A DNA stretch of 64,000 nt from Liolophura sinensis. Taxonomy: Eukaryota > Mollusca > Polyplacophora > Chitonida > Chitonidae. Position 1 is the stretch's first letter; each line of letters starts with the position of its first letter. Both the position numbers and the translations under genes were made by a program. Of this stretch, positions 25,301 through 40,300 are shown one piece after another. The notes under the pieces are model-generated. The model was not told the origin of the DNA, did no database searches, and worked only from the letters and a program-made list of their open reading frames with translations. The DNA lies in assembly GCF_032854445.1 (NCBI RefSeq), contig NC_088300.1, forward strand, positions 19,511,608 through 19,575,607, read 5' to 3'.

Positions 25301-28300
25301 CGCGGTGACCCCGAAATCGTGCACTAGGCAAGAAATGGCAGGCGAGGTGATAGCGAGACGTACCGGTTGATTGATGCCAAAATGCCGCGTCCAAAGACGA
25401 CTAGAGTTAGCCATAACAAAAAAGCATCAACGTATAGATCCGGCCGATTAAACAGCACAGAGGACCTGAAAAATCCACAAAAAATAACAGATTTTTTTGG
25501 CGGTAGTGGTCGAAAAAAGGCAAGGATTTCAGAAGCAAATGAAACACGTGACGGCATCGATAGTGAGGGAAGTGCTGCAGAGCCAGAGGTGCCGGAGTCG
25601 GGCGTGCTGATATCCCCTAGCCCCGAACCGGCGTCGGCAAGCACCAGCGAAACACCAAGCACTTCTAAACTTCACACCCAAGAAAACTTGGAAAATATAC
25701 AGGAAAATGTCGACAGCGATAGGCCTTCAACACCAGAACAAACCGAGCCTTTAGACTATAGCACAACGGAGGGCAAAAGATTTGACGGACGAACAAACAG
25801 GGACGGTCAATCACAGGCCCAGTGGGAAAAAATGTTTTCTTGTCTTTATTACAGTCATGACCAACAAGGTTGGAAGTGCAAATTATGTGAGGAATATGCT
25901 GTAACAGGTGACGAGACATGGAAAAATAAAGCAGTTAAACTAGAAGGCCATCCAAAAAGGGTTTTAGAAAATCACAGCCGTGGCAGTAAACACCAGAATG
26001 CCATTACTCAGAAAAGAGCTATACAAGCCATGGTTTCCAAGGGAAATATAACACAGCAGATAACGAGTTCTTTGGCAAAACAAAAACAAACAGAACAAGC
26101 CCGAAATCAGAGAGTAGTCGAAAAATTGATAAAATCAACATACTTCATTGCTAAGAAAAAGTGGGCAGTAAAACAGAACTTTCAAGAATTTGTGAATTTT
26201 ATTGCAAATTTGGGAGAGGAAGACTTACGATGGCATTGCCAATCTAGTGCTAAAAACGCCACATACTTGTCATCTACAAGCGTTGAGGAATTTCTGTGTG
26301 CGATAAACTGTTGTTTAGAGACAGATCTTCTCGATAAGCTGGCCTGTTGCTCTGGCTTTACCATCTTAGCAGACGAAAGCACAGATGAAAAAGATCGAGA
26401 ACAACTCACCATCTTCATCAGGTACGTGGACAGAATAACACACAAGGTTAGTGAAGAATATTTATCAATTGTTCAAATCAAGGCTGATAAAACAGCTGGG
26501 TCGCTTTTCACTGAGGTGATGGGCGTTTTAAAACAGAAAGGACTTGAACCGAAAGAAATTCGATTTACTGGGTTTGATGGGAACAAACACAATGTCTGGT
26601 GAAAAAAACGGACTTCAGAGAAGAATTAGGGACATATCCCCTCACGCAATATACCAGAATTGCAGAAATCACAAACTGGCTTTAGTATTCGTACACTTAA
26701 TGAAGAAATTCCCATTACTTCAGCAGCTGGACAAAGTATTGCTCACAGTTTGGAAACTTTTCAAACACTCAACTATCAAGTTCGCCGTTTTTGAAGAAGC
26801 ACAGGCTGTTGAAGGCCTCACGCCTGTTAAAATTTTGAAGGCTTGCACAACACGGTGGCTGAGTCACGGAGAAGCATGTGTGAGGATATTGTCACGCTGG
26901 GACTGTTTGCTGGATTCTCTTGACACTCTGTTCGCTAATCGAGGCGAACCTGAAGTAAAGGGCTGTAGAGATCAGCTTATTGAAGTGTGCTTGATGGCAG
27001 TTTTACTCGCCGACGTGCTGATCGCCATAAATCAGTTCTCTAAGTTTCTTCAGAGAAAGAACCTGGATTTCACATCTATTCCGGCAAGATTTCAAAAACT
27101 GAAATTAGCTATTTCAGAGCTTTCTGCAAATTTGGATCTAGGCAAATACTTTTCACAAGCAAGAAAATTTGTGGAAAAGAACAAGACAAGAGCAGAGATG
27201 GGGAGACGCCTCAGACGAGAAGACAGCTTTCTTGATCACGATCAGTCTGTTACAGAAACTGTGGAACAATTCAAACAAACTGTAGCAAGACCATTTTTGC
27301 ACAGTCTTCTACAAGAATTGGAGGATGCCATATCAATCAACAACCCTGTGTTAAAACATTTTGATGTGTTTAATCCTTCACTCAAGCCTCAAGTTAGTGA
27401 CAGGCTTGCTCACTTGGATGCTCTCATTGAGTTTTATGGTGACACACAGTTGGATACTCACGGGGGTGAAACAAACACTTCCTATCCTTTAATTAATAGG
27501 CAGGAAGCAGTTGGAGAGAGGTCAGATTTTCTACAAGAATTTGATCAGGCTTACGAAACTTGTTGCTACGATTTCAGGACAGAAGTTGCTAAGATGGTCC
27601 GAGAAAAGAAAATCAAAAAGATGGACACCAGTGACTACATTGACAGTCATCCCATGGAATCTGCCTCAGTTTATCAGCAAATGTGTGCTTCTGGGAGCTT
27701 AACTACCACAAAGCACTGTATGAAATTGTTTGAATTGGCACTACTAATCCCGCCTTCCACAGCAAACGTAGAAAGAGGTTTTTCTGCCATGAACCTCATT
27801 TGCAGCTCACTGAGAGCCTCACTCAACCAAACAAGCTTGGATCGTTTCATGAGAATAAACCTGAATGGCCCTGACAGCCTTTCAGAATCATACGTGAAAA
27901 GAATAGCGGAGAAATGGGCTTCAATGAAAGATCGTAGGATCCTGCCTTGCTGAATCATAATGTGCTAATTTTCATTTGAAAAGATGAACTTGGTGAGTTA
28001 ATACACAATTTGTTTGAGACTTTTTGCACATTATGGTTCTGAATGTATCTATTATGTGCATGTCTGACATACTGATAGTTATCAAGTCAATACATAAGAA
28101 ATAGAATGTTTACTATAATGAGCAAGTAAATGAACTCAAAGCAGTGCTTGGGTGAAAGTCAAGGTACATTGTGCATGCACTTGTTTATTTACAACAACAA
28201 ACCTGCTGACATATATGTGATGGTATGTGTTATAAATTAAAACCCGAGGGTCTGCGACAAAATGCACTGTTTCATTATTTGTCACATGTATGTATGTCAC

Positions 28301-31300
28301 ATCTAAAACTCAGGGTCAGTCCCAGTTCGTAGGCCTACAACAGAGACGTATATCGTTATATTATTAAAACGTATATATATAGATGTAAAATATAAATGTG
28401 TGGATAGTATTAACTAATATTTTAAGCTGTTTAAAATACCTGAGAGTGCTTTTCATAACATCTATCAAAGTGCTTAATATGGCCTAGAATGCATTTCTGG
28501 GCGTCGAAAAAATCTAGCGGCTGGGGGCCTGCGGCCACCAGACCCCCGGCTAATAGGCAACGCCTCGCTACGCTCGGCCCAAGGGTGCCCAAACTTTGGA
28601 CCTAGAATAGCCCCAGACAGGCATTGCTTATGTCGTACTTTGAGCATCAGGTTTAGTTCCAATAACTGGGAAAGCATTGTTAAACGAAATGTTAGGGGTG
28701 CTATCTTATAAATTGCTGCTGGTATTGAGATCAGGATTTGCATGTAGAACACAATGATGAGGGGGATATTCCATTGTTAATTCGGTGTGTACATATTAAC
28801 TGTGTATTGTGCATTAGAATCAGTGTTAAACAAAATGTTAGGGATGGTATTTCAAAAAGTACTGCATTCATAAGGCCCTGAAATTTTGCACCAGACCAGC
28901 CTGGATATCACAGTTGGTAGATCGTCCGCTTCGGGAGCGGTAGATCCATGATCAATTCTGGGTTGAGTCAGTCATGTACTGTACTCTTAGTTGGCTAGCA
29001 GTGGAGGAGAAAGGTGACATTCAATTTGATCAGACCGGCCTGGATAGCAGAGTTGGTAGAGTGTCCGCTTCGGGAGCGGTAGATCCAGGATCAATGCTGG
29101 GTCGAGTCACACCTAAGACTTTAAAAGAGGAAGTTGTAGCTTCTTCGCTTGGCGTTCAGCGTGAAGGGGATAGTGCAATGACTTGTTGACTCGTATCGGA
29201 ATAATGGCTCAGGCAGGGCTGTTTACTTGCCTTCGGTAAGTCGTCTCAGTGAAGCATCACTAGATGAAAGAGTGGTGGAAGTGCGTCCTGCAACAAGGAG
29301 GTACATTACATACACCCTAAGGATTCCTTCATCGTGATATGACTGAAAAATTGTTGAGTACGATGTTAAACCCCAAGCACTCACTCACTCACTCACTCAA
29401 TTTGATCAGACTTAAACTTTTACAAGTCAACAACTTTCCATGAGCTGGTCATCGTTGACATTCCCTCGTGTGAATGGTTACATTATTTCACCCTGTGGAC
29501 AAAACTATTTTATCAGACAGGGATGGTGAGGGCTTCATAAGCAGGTTGAATATTACACACGCCACAAGCAGCTAACTATTAAATAATAAAGTAATTATTA
29601 ATCATTGAAAGAAAATAAAAATACTCAGGAATATAACACACGCTGGTTTAGCCTTGAAAGCCATGTAATATGCTCCACTCTGATCCACTCTGATCATTGT
29701 TCATGCTTTTTGCCCCCACCCCCCCCCCCCTCCTCATGTAGACATTGTGCAATCCGAGGATTCCGCTGGACATGTATGATGGCGGACTGTACTGCAATGC
29801 AACCAACTTCATACGCAAATTAATATTCTTTGGCGAAGTTACGGTAAGTAAAGGTAAAATTATGCTAGGAAGTATGGTAGATGGCTTTATAAGCCACATG
29901 TTCACATAACCAATTGCGCGAACGATTGGTATGTTTTCAGGTCGTGGCGAAACCAAACATTTGGTTATTCAAGGCTTAAAACACGTAGCCGATTTTTGGT
30001 AACGTCAACCACCCAAATTCCATGGCCTTATTTATTGAGCTCAGGGTTTGCACGCATGTACATGTAGAGCACAGTCACACGAGGGGGATACTCTATCGCT
30101 CATTTAGCGTTCAGCATCAAGGGGATAATGCAACGACTGGTTGACCTGTATCAGTATAATGGCTTGGGTAGGGCTGCTTACTTGCCTTCGGTAAGGCATC
30201 TCGGTGAAGCAGCACTAGATCAAAGAGGGGTGGAAATCTGTCCTGCAACAAGAAGGCACATTACATGCACTCTAAAGATTCCTTCATCGTGATATGACTG
30301 AAAAATTGTTAAGCACTACGTTAAACCCCAAGCACTCACTCACTCATGCTATTGCTGATGTGCATATTAGATACTGTAAATAACCACATTCTTCGCTTAG
30401 TGTAGTAGACAGTTAAAATCAAAGTTAAACAAAATGTTAGGGGTGGTACATCAAAAAGTGTGGCAGGTTATAACCTGGAGTTTTACGTGCACATAAAGCA
30501 CAATGACACAAGGGTGATAATTCGATGCTCTGTGTGCATATTAATTACCTTAAATTACCAAATTCATGATTTTAGTACTTCGTGTATTGAGCATTTAAGT
30601 TTTGCACTTGTGTGTCTCCTACAGGGGTGCTCTTTGGTAGCCTTGCTCCTAAATTTAAGTTATCTCACCTTAACAAGTACAAGTGTAGCTAGTGCCACAC
30701 CCCTTATGTTGGTGTTGGCATCTAGTAACAATGAAAGCAATGTCAAGGTAAATGTTAACTGTGGTATCTTGAAAAGTACTGAATGTATTGAGTTCCGGTT
30801 TTGAATTCATGTAAAGCACATTAAAGGTAATGTTCCATGATTGCTGCCCTATGGGCATATTTTGGTACCGAAATTACAGAATTCTCGTCTCTAGTGTTTT
30901 GAATCAATGTTATGGTAAATATTCAGGTTGGTATATCAGACATGTATTGAGCTCCTGTTTTGCATACATGTTATGCACAATAACACGGGAGGGCTGTCCC
31001 ATTGTTGATGCCCTGCATGCTTGGTAATTACCTTAAATTACAAAGTTTCTTACCTTCATGACTACTTTGTATATAGGAATCCATTTTAAGGTGAATGTTT
31101 AATTACTTCATGTGTTGAGCTGATGCTTGGCATTCATGTGTCTCCTACAGAAGAGCTCTTCAGTAGCTGTGTTACCAAATCTAAATTTTATGTGGAGCAT
31201 GAATAACAATTTTATTTCAAGATTTAACTTGATACAAGTGAGCAAACGATCAAAACATGTTTCACTTTGAGGTGTTCTCGTAAACCTGTGATGTCATCGC

Positions 31301-34300
31301 AGTGGCAAGTGTTCTGTGAAGAAGGACAAAGAAAACATTCTTTATTCATTCTTTTCTTCAAGATCAACACTGACTTATTTTTGTATATTTTGTATTTGCA
31401 AACATGTATGCAAATATTTGCATGTATGATTTAAAATTGTTGTAGTTTTTAGATTAGAAATAAGAACTTGTATCAATTTTTTATCTCTGGCCATTTGTTT
31501 CTAACTCGACAATATTGTTCAGACTCAACATCAGGGAAACCTACTGTGTTACCTTTTTATATACAAATGTCAAAAGCAACAGTTTGAGTAATTTTTTTTC
31601 CAGCTCTCCTTTTCATTATGTGAAGTTGTATAGGTTTGTGAATATGACATGTCAGCTTATGCTGTTTTACACTTTTTTTTCTGTGAAGTTATTATTAAAT
31701 TTAAGTTGCATATGGATGAGTTATGTATTGGTTAGAATACAACGGTCCTCAATAGGCTTTCTCTTTCATATGAAGTTAATATGATCCACCTGTACCTTTT
31801 GTCTACCAGTATCAAACCAAGAAAGTAAGTATATGAATGGTGTGAGACATGGCACTGTTAGACGTCCTACCCCACACACCTGTTTGCCTCCTCCCACTGC
31901 ACTCTAATAAGTCAGTGACAGGTGTTTAACAACCTCACCCCCTACAAGAGTTAGTGATTTGTGTGTTGTGCTAAAGACTTGCATTCATGTGCTTCCTACA
32001 GACTAGCTTTTTATCAGCCTTGCTACCAACTCTAAGTTATTCTTATCTAATGATCCAAATGTGCAGTAATTATGCACTTCTTGTGTCATAAATCATATTA
32101 AATATGAAGCCCTTTAGGTCAGTTCTGTGTAATGTGTTTAAACTTGTATCCTGCCATATAAATTGTGTACAGTATATATAATGGTGTCATGTTCAGTCAG
32201 CTCATTGGCACTAGGAGCAAATTAGAATTTACTGTAAATATTAGTGTAACAGCACCTTGAATTGAAATTATTTGTTGTTGCTACTGATCATTTAGAACAT
32301 ATGAAGTATGCTATCTGTACATTTCATGACTAGATCTTCAGTGAAGTTTTAATAGATATCATATATTCACTGAAGGTCCTACATGGCGTTTTTAGTTAAA
32401 AAAAAAATTCATGATTTACTTTCTACATCTACGAGTCCCAGGCAGTAGTCAGACAGTTGATGGTGTGAGGGGGACAGTAAACAAAATTTTTGAAACATTT
32501 TGTTTCTGATGTGGTAATGTTTACCCCAGCAGGTTTAAAAATATGTGAGAAAACATAACTCCATATAAGCAAATCTGACAGCAACAAATACATAGCAAGT
32601 TGTATTCGACTTCCTTCAGCATCTGCAAGCGGGGGTAACAGATTGTGGAAAGGCATGTGACTTTCCATGCATGTTGGATTACTTCACTTGACACAGGTGT
32701 ACTTACCATCGTTACCAACTGATGTCAGAATATAAATCATTCTTCTTCTTTCCAAATGCTTATTGCTGATGTGGCGTCAAGCCATAATCATTCATTTATT
32801 CCTTCCACATCTGTGTTGGTACATACATGTATGACCTTATTTTTTCCATGGCATTGTGTTTAGAATTTTTAAGGATGGCCCTATAGGGACACAGTAATTG
32901 TGAGAAAACACTTGCATCCATACATGTATATTATCCCACAATAAACACCCCGTAAACCAGATTCACACACAGGGTACATGTATGATAGACACAGTGAAAT
33001 GACACAAGAGTTCAGTCAACCAGCATGACCACTCAGCTTCAAAACTATTATAAGTGACATTCATTGAAACATTTTGATTACATCTATATTATGTGCTTTC
33101 TGGTTGTCTTTTTTTTACTTTTATAATAATAATTATAATAATAATTATAATTTACATGGCATAGTTTCTAGCATGTAGTATCCATCAAAAGACCTGTAGT
33201 CCCCGTCATGCTGATAGTTTTGTTTCGCCAGGGCTAATACTATATCTACATCTCAAAGACTCACTCATTTATTATTGATTATTATAAGTGACTCACTTAT
33301 TATTCACTCAACTAATATTCAACCACAAGATTAAGGTTCAGTCGCAAACAAATCGGAGGGATCTGTGAAGATGTCTGAGTGATGCGTCAAGGGTGATTTT
33401 TGTCTGTAGCACCCGTCACACTTTGCAAAATAGCATCTATTATGATTGGTTGATGTCTCTTAGTAACTTTGGCTCTCTTGATAGCACTGTGTTAAGAATG
33501 GCGTTGTCCTTACGGTTTTTAACTGTTTATTTGATAATTGAATGAGTCAGAAGACAATCTAAATGTAGCACCCGTCACATGGAATTCACCTTTGGGCGTG
33601 TTGCCGTGAGTCCATGCAACCATTTTTTTTCTCAGTGTGTCCCCATTTGTTGTCATTGCATTTTCTCTGATTGAAGGAAAGTTCACGAAATTTTGTAGAA
33701 AAGATCATTGTAACTCATAGATGTGCTTTCTGACCATTTTAAATTAATCCATACATAAATTTGCATATTAATCAGCAAATTTTGCTTAACGATCTCCATT
33801 TTTGTTATGTGATATCTCTGAAGCTATTGATTGATTTATTTATTTGATTGGTATTTACGCTGTACTCAAGAATATTTCACTTATACGACGGCAGCCAGCA
33901 TTATGGTGGTAGGAAAGCGGGCCATCCGCAGGTTGTTGACAGACCTTCCCACTTACGGCCAGAGAGTTAAAGGAAGTTCATGAAGGTCTAACAGCCTATG
34001 TAACTCACATACTGCAATTCTTCAGCTTTTTTGCTTGTTTGTAATGTGTCTTTTCGGGCATATTCTGAAGGCATTATTCTGTGTTGACTGATAAAATCAT
34101 GCTTTTTGTGAAGCCCTGAAATGATCTTCACAACGCTATGCTGTGCTGCAAACTTTTATACATTTGTAACTTACTTTCCAAGGTCAGACTTCATCATTAA
34201 TTTGTTAAGTCTTGTATAACAGAATCTGTAAAACTGTGCTAACAATTTTTATCAAAATAAACGACATAAGAATTCCAGTGTTAAAAATCGTGGCAAGCAA

Positions 34301-37300
34301 GATTTGTGCAAAAATTTGTGAGATTTGTCTTATCTTAACTGTATATTTCACCTTGGTTTGTATGATGAATCGACAGTGCTTTCCTTTCAAAGGTGTGTTT
34401 TTAAAATCAAAATGCCCCATATTGTTCCGTCAAACTGAGTAATAATAATAATTTAGTAATAATAAGTGTTCAGGGCTGAGGAGTTTTGAAGTTTGACGTT
34501 TTTGAACTATTTTTGTAGATTATTGATAAGATTTGGCAGACCTAATTCAGCTTGTGTAAATTTGTATTTCTGCCTTGTTTCTGCAGGACTAGAAGTAATT
34601 GACAGACGTGTCCGAGTTTGTTTGTTTGATGGGGAAAATGTGAGTACATGTAATCAAAGTGCTGACTAAATGATCTAAAATAGGGCTTTTCCTTGTGGGT
34701 AGAAATACAAATTTTCAACATCTTTCTTGTGATATTATAAGGTGCAAACACAGTCATATCGTTGTAAATGTTGAATTGAATTTAGTTGATATAATGACCT
34801 GTAAGTTGAGGATGGGAAAATAAATATATTTTATTTATAGTTTAATTGTAAGTTTGGTTTGTTATAAACAGCATATATATTTCAGAAGGAAACCATGATG
34901 GGCCAGCAGGCATGGCTATTATTAACACCTCTACAGTTATGTTTGCTTTCTTGCATGTTATAATTACACAATGTGCTTGACTGTTATGTTATGCAGATAT
35001 TGAGCAACATCCACTGCATTCAAGTGTCAAGTGTTGACAGATCTCAACGCACCTGGAACTTCTCTACAAAAGTGAGTGTAAACTTGTAGTATATAAGCTC
35101 ATTCACCCTTGTTTAATATCACATGGTCACCAGTTAAATATTCAGTAGCCTTAGGTCAGTTTACAGATGACTGTTTCACTGTCTGACTGTGGATCTATAA
35201 ATGGTTTGCACTGGATATCAACACTTCAGCGAGACAACAACTCATCAGCCATACATGCCTCTAAGATTGATCCCCGATTTCTGTTTCTAGCAGTCATGAC
35301 AGGAATTTCCTATCTGCTGGACAAGCAGACCCACGTGGCTGGTCTGTTCATGTTAAAGCACTGTAACATTTGGCAGACTTTACATGATTTTGTGCGTAAT
35401 TTCAGCTCAGAAACTACCCTAATTCTTAAATCTTTTCAACCCTTTCTGAGAAAACTATGGGATGTACAGAAATAATTTGCACAGTTTAATGAAGCTTGCA
35501 TCTTTACAGACACAAAAAAGGTATTTGTTGCATCATTTTCATGATAACTGTATGCATAGGTTTCTCTGAAAAAAGTGATTTGATGGTTGAGAAGTTTGAA
35601 GATTTACAGTAAGCCAGATCTGGGACTAATATAACAGTTATATTAGTCTCTGTTAAAATACACTTAAATGACATGAACAGAACAGGCCTGTCACCTAAGT
35701 GTATAATATTTTGGCATGGGCATAAATTTATGGGCATGTGGTCTCACATAATGCACATTTTGCATATCTCTACTGATACGCCCCTCGAAACAGCTATCTG
35801 GCTTATCATAGAGATGTCAACATTGGCTTGTGCAATGGGCCAGTATAGTGCCCATTAGGGGACAGGACAAACCTTGTGTACAGCAGAGAAGCCTGGGTAA
35901 TGGATAGTTGTGGACCTGATAATCAGTTTTCATTAGCTGTGTTATTTCTTATTCTCTGTCTCAGTGGATTAACAGTCCACCTTATGATTGTACTTAGTTC
36001 TGCTTGCCCTTGTTGCTGTTATAACAATAACTGCTGTTGCTGCTGTGGTTAACATTATGCAGCATTTTGTCATTTCATGGTAACAGAAGAATAAGTTCTA
36101 ATCTTAAGAACAACACATTAGATTGTCTTAATGTTTCACATTGTTTCAGTTGACAGATAACATGGACACATTTAAACATGCAGAGATTTTTGTGCGGACT
36201 TCACACAATGTTTCAAACCTGGGTAAATATGTACATATATTATAAGAGTGCAAATATAGTTTGATTTTCTTACCAAGGCAAATTTTGAAATACTTAATTT
36301 CAGTTTCTTTCAAAACATATATATGAAAAGCTGGTAACTGCCTTTATTGAAAATTGAATATTATGATCCATTGAGTATGTCTTTGTAATTTGGAACAATG
36401 TTTTTCATTGCCTCTTCAGAGTTGCTGTTTGAGCTCTCTATTGTTTATGAAAGGACGGTAAGTATGTAAATAATTTTGGTGAATAACTCAATACAAATGT
36501 TCCCTGTTTGTGTTATTTTGCTTACACATATATTTGTAATAACCTTTCTAGCTATGAAATCTGGTTTTGAGCTTCAGAATATCTATTCTAAATAATGATT
36601 ATGTTTGTGTTTTCACTATGGGGGATGTGGTGAAGAATATGACTTTAAAAAAAAAAAAGAAAAAAAAGAAAGCTATATAATCATATTTAAACTCCGATTC
36701 CATAATTTTACCTGGATTAAAAATTGTAAATCCTTATCTCATACTTAATAATTATCCGTATATACTTTTCCTTACTCACGGTTTTGGATTTTAAGTACTG
36801 GAAGACACAGTAAAAGTATGTCAAAGATTTAAAAACAACAGTAAATGTATCAGGTGTGCTCCCGTGCTTTTACCTGAGCATCAGCAGAAATGTAGTGTGC
36901 ATATTTATGTTATAGAGCACAGGTGAGAGAGGTGAGCTTAGCTGTGGATGGTCAACCTTACCTCTAGTGGAACCTGACGGCTCCTGTGTAGTCAACAGGT
37001 AACAGTATATCACACCATTACTTACCACTTGGATTATTGTCAGGGTATAGGGATACATTTTGGACTTGTAGTATATCAAGTTGATTCCACACTTCAGTTG
37101 GAGCCGTTGACTTCCCCCACACAACTGACAATCACGCTGTGAAGTACACAGGGCTGCAGCACCTTGCAGTCTATCACCGGTAATCCATCACAGAAGGATT
37201 TTGTTATGGCATTCAAGAACAAGGCAATTTCCTCTCATAGAAGCTTCCCACTAATTTGACCTCCCAGGGCTTCTGTGCAGGGAACATGTAATATGCTGTT

Positions 37301-40300
37301 CTCACTCTGCCATATTAATTTATTGGATGTACTGTATTAAAGCTAGTGTCATGATTTGGTTTGGGGTGTGCTGACCTTACCATGACAGATTTGTCCGTCT
37401 TGCACCATATGTGGTAACACTATTGTATTTAACATGTGACTCCATCATTACCACCTCATGTCAATGTGTCTATAGAAATAATTGCAAAACACTTTAGGAT
37501 CCGCAAGAGCTTGGTGTATATGTAGGGCTTCCCCTTAACTTGTACATTTATGTGGTTTTTCTTATTGTCTCAGTAAAGATGATCCCAGTTTTACACAACA
37601 GGCGGACTACTTTTCTGCTTGGATTCTTCCACATTTGGTTGAAAATGTCCTGGACATACATGTATAGGTTAAAATGAAAAGAAATTGTCATGTTGGTCGT
37701 GAAATGCTGTATCTGTGTACATGCATACTTAGTACATCTTTAGACAACCTGTTGAGATGTGTACATTTATGTGGTGCCTATATTTTTCAGGGGATATGAT
37801 ATGTATGTTAATGGTGGGACCCCGTATGAACATGGAGTGGAAGTGGACCCCAGCATCAGCAGAAGAGGTGAGATACTTGTATTGTGATCATTCGCTCATT
37901 TTAAAACCAGCAGGTATTGCAGGAACACATATGATAATAATATCATATGTCAGACTGTTTGTGATACATGTTAATGGCCCAGGTACGTGTGTAAACTGCA
38001 CTGGCAGAGAGCATTTGTAGGTATTTCATCACCATAGTTGTTACATGTATATGTGGCTTGACTTTGAATATCTGCTGGTAGAGACTCATGATGTAAACAG
38101 AGGAACTCATGCAAAGAAACAGCATTCAGTAATATGGTAATAGCTGAGGATTTGGGTGCTGAGGCACTCATCATTATGGTTTGTACCCCTCCATCACTCA
38201 GTCAGTAGCAATGATAGATTGGGATTACTTTGTCATGTATTGTCATCCACCAGACATTTTCCCCATACAACATTTTTTTAAAATTCTTCAGCCAAAAAAG
38301 TTTGATAGTCTTATTTTATGTTGAGAACAAACAATTTTGACGTAAAACATCTGAAAAAATTTTCAAAACCTTGAGGTGTCCTTGTAAATGTACAGTGTCT
38401 TCATTCACAACATTTTTTCTGTGGACAAGCCCAAGTTTAGTATTGATTTATTTTGGGTATCTGCAAAATGTGCTTTGAATTTTGTGCTTTATAACAGATT
38501 TGGGTGCATTATTTTTTAATGTTATTGTAGTTCTTACAGTTGAAAAGTAAACTCTAAGGCCATCTGTTTCTATGTCTCAGACATTATCGGCCTCAATTTT
38601 GCATGGAACTCCACCTCAGGGATACCTGCTATGTTACAGTTTATGTACACATGGTGAAGACAGCAGTTTGGTGTCAGTCTTTCCTCCAGCTCAAGATTTC
38701 ACTGAGTTTGGTTCGGACATGTGATTGGTATAAAATTTCTGTGAATTGATTGTTAAGTTGCATTTGGATAATTGGTATATTCTCTTACATACATACTGTA
38801 ATTCTTCAACTTTTTTGCATGTTTCAGAGGTGTTTATTCAACCATATTCTGAAGGCAATATTAGGTGTAGACCCATAAACTTACACTTTTTGTGAAGTCC
38901 TGAAATGGGCTAATCCAACCAATGTAGTTTTGTCTCCAAAATCAAATTAAAAATATGTGTGCGGTAAATGACCTAAAGTTTCGCCTTGAGACGTGAAAAG
39001 TATATCCCAGGATTCATTGCATTGTTGTGGTTGTTACTTACTGGGCGGCACTGGAGAGCATCAGGGGTGGTTAGGGGATTATACTGACAGTTCAAAAATC
39101 TACACAGGCTCAAGCTTCACTGAGCAGTTAGTCTATGCTCCTACCACCAACACTTCATGTTGTCCTTAGTTTTAAGCATAATAATTTTAGTACATGCACT
39201 TCGCCACTGGTCGATTGTTTTATTACCGTTAATTCGTGATAAATGAGAATTTGGGAGAAAACTGTGGAGATTAAGCATAACCAGCCTAGCCGGTACCTTT
39301 ACATGTAGATACAAGTGACTTACTATCATAGAACTGAACATTTCCTCGTGTCCACACATCGAGCAGCTAAAAAACACTTGTACAAACCATTCGTTGCATA
39401 ATGAGGGCTCTCAGCAGACAACTTTTCATCAGATAATGGTGTGAGGTGACTTCCGCATAGGCTTATTCACTCTCTCCTGTCATCTTGCCACCAACTCAGA
39501 TCCTGGCAAAGTAAACAATAGTAACTCACATGCGAAACTTTAGGCCATATACTGTGAATTGTACTCATAGTTGCTCCTTCATATGCGAAAAGGTTGAGGA
39601 GTTAGGGTGTATATTTAAGAATATGATGATCTTCAGTAGGCTTTCTGTTTGATATTAAGTTAATATGAGATGCCTGTAACTTTTGTCTGTACCAGCGTCA
39701 CACCAAGGGAGTAAGTATATGCACTGTGTAACATACGGCACCCTTGGACACTCTACTCCCACACCCCCATGCCTCCCCCACAGCACTCTAACTGTCTAGG
39801 ACAGGTGTTTAACAGTCCCACCCTGTACAGTCAAGAGTTGATTGCTGTAGTTCTGTACTGCTCTTATCCTTTTTATGTTTTTCATCTAAATAAAATTTAT
39901 AACGGTACAGAACAGGACAAGTATGACAGTTTTCAATTCTAAGCCAGACATTATTTCTCTGGATGTCAACACCCCTGCGGGATAACAACTCATCAACTAT
40001 ACATATAAGAAGGAACACAGATTTCTGTAGGCAAGGAGTGAATTTCATTTATACGCAAAGTTTTCCAAACTTTTCTTTGTGTCATGACTGTATTTAAGTT
40101 ATCTGACAGTTTCAAGAATTCATCTACTCGCATAATTTTGTGTCATTATAAACATCTTTTTGTTCTTTGGCTAACTTGTCATGTACGTGATAAGGGCTTG
40201 TACCCTATTCCTTTTAATTTTTGGGACACATGGTTTGCTCATATTAGCTAGTATGTATGTAGTTGTATTAGGAATATTGACTTTTTTCTCACATGGTTAG

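Larger units (their letters stand above)
28640..32060. repeat. decayed ~158-bp tandem-like repeat with SINE insertions
   Basis: A block beginning CATGTAGAGCACAATGACAC and continuing through GGGGGATA.TC.ATTG to AATTACCTTAAATTACC recurs near 28,740, 30,058, 30,490, 30,808 and 30,966. The last steps are about 318 (2 x 159) and 158 bp. Copies of AACAAAATGTTAGGG.TGGTA precede several of them. The array is strongly diverged and interrupted by SINE family 2 elements. It fills the part of the NPHP1 intron downstream of the hAT element. Confidence 0.5.

Noticed and set aside
29742-29843. A 102-nt open segment between AG and GTAAGT in the large NPHP1 intron
   Set aside because: The flanking exons join in phase 1. 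Inserting this segment reads into a TGA after about 12 codons, and exons 15 and 16 join perfectly without it, matching the vertebrate protein. At most it is a cryptic or poison exon.
35167-35475. 102-residue plus-strand ORF in an NPHP1 intron
   Set aside because: Part of it is related to anonymous repeat DNA at 39.94-40.05 kb, it shows no protein features, and the frame is not kept in the other copy.
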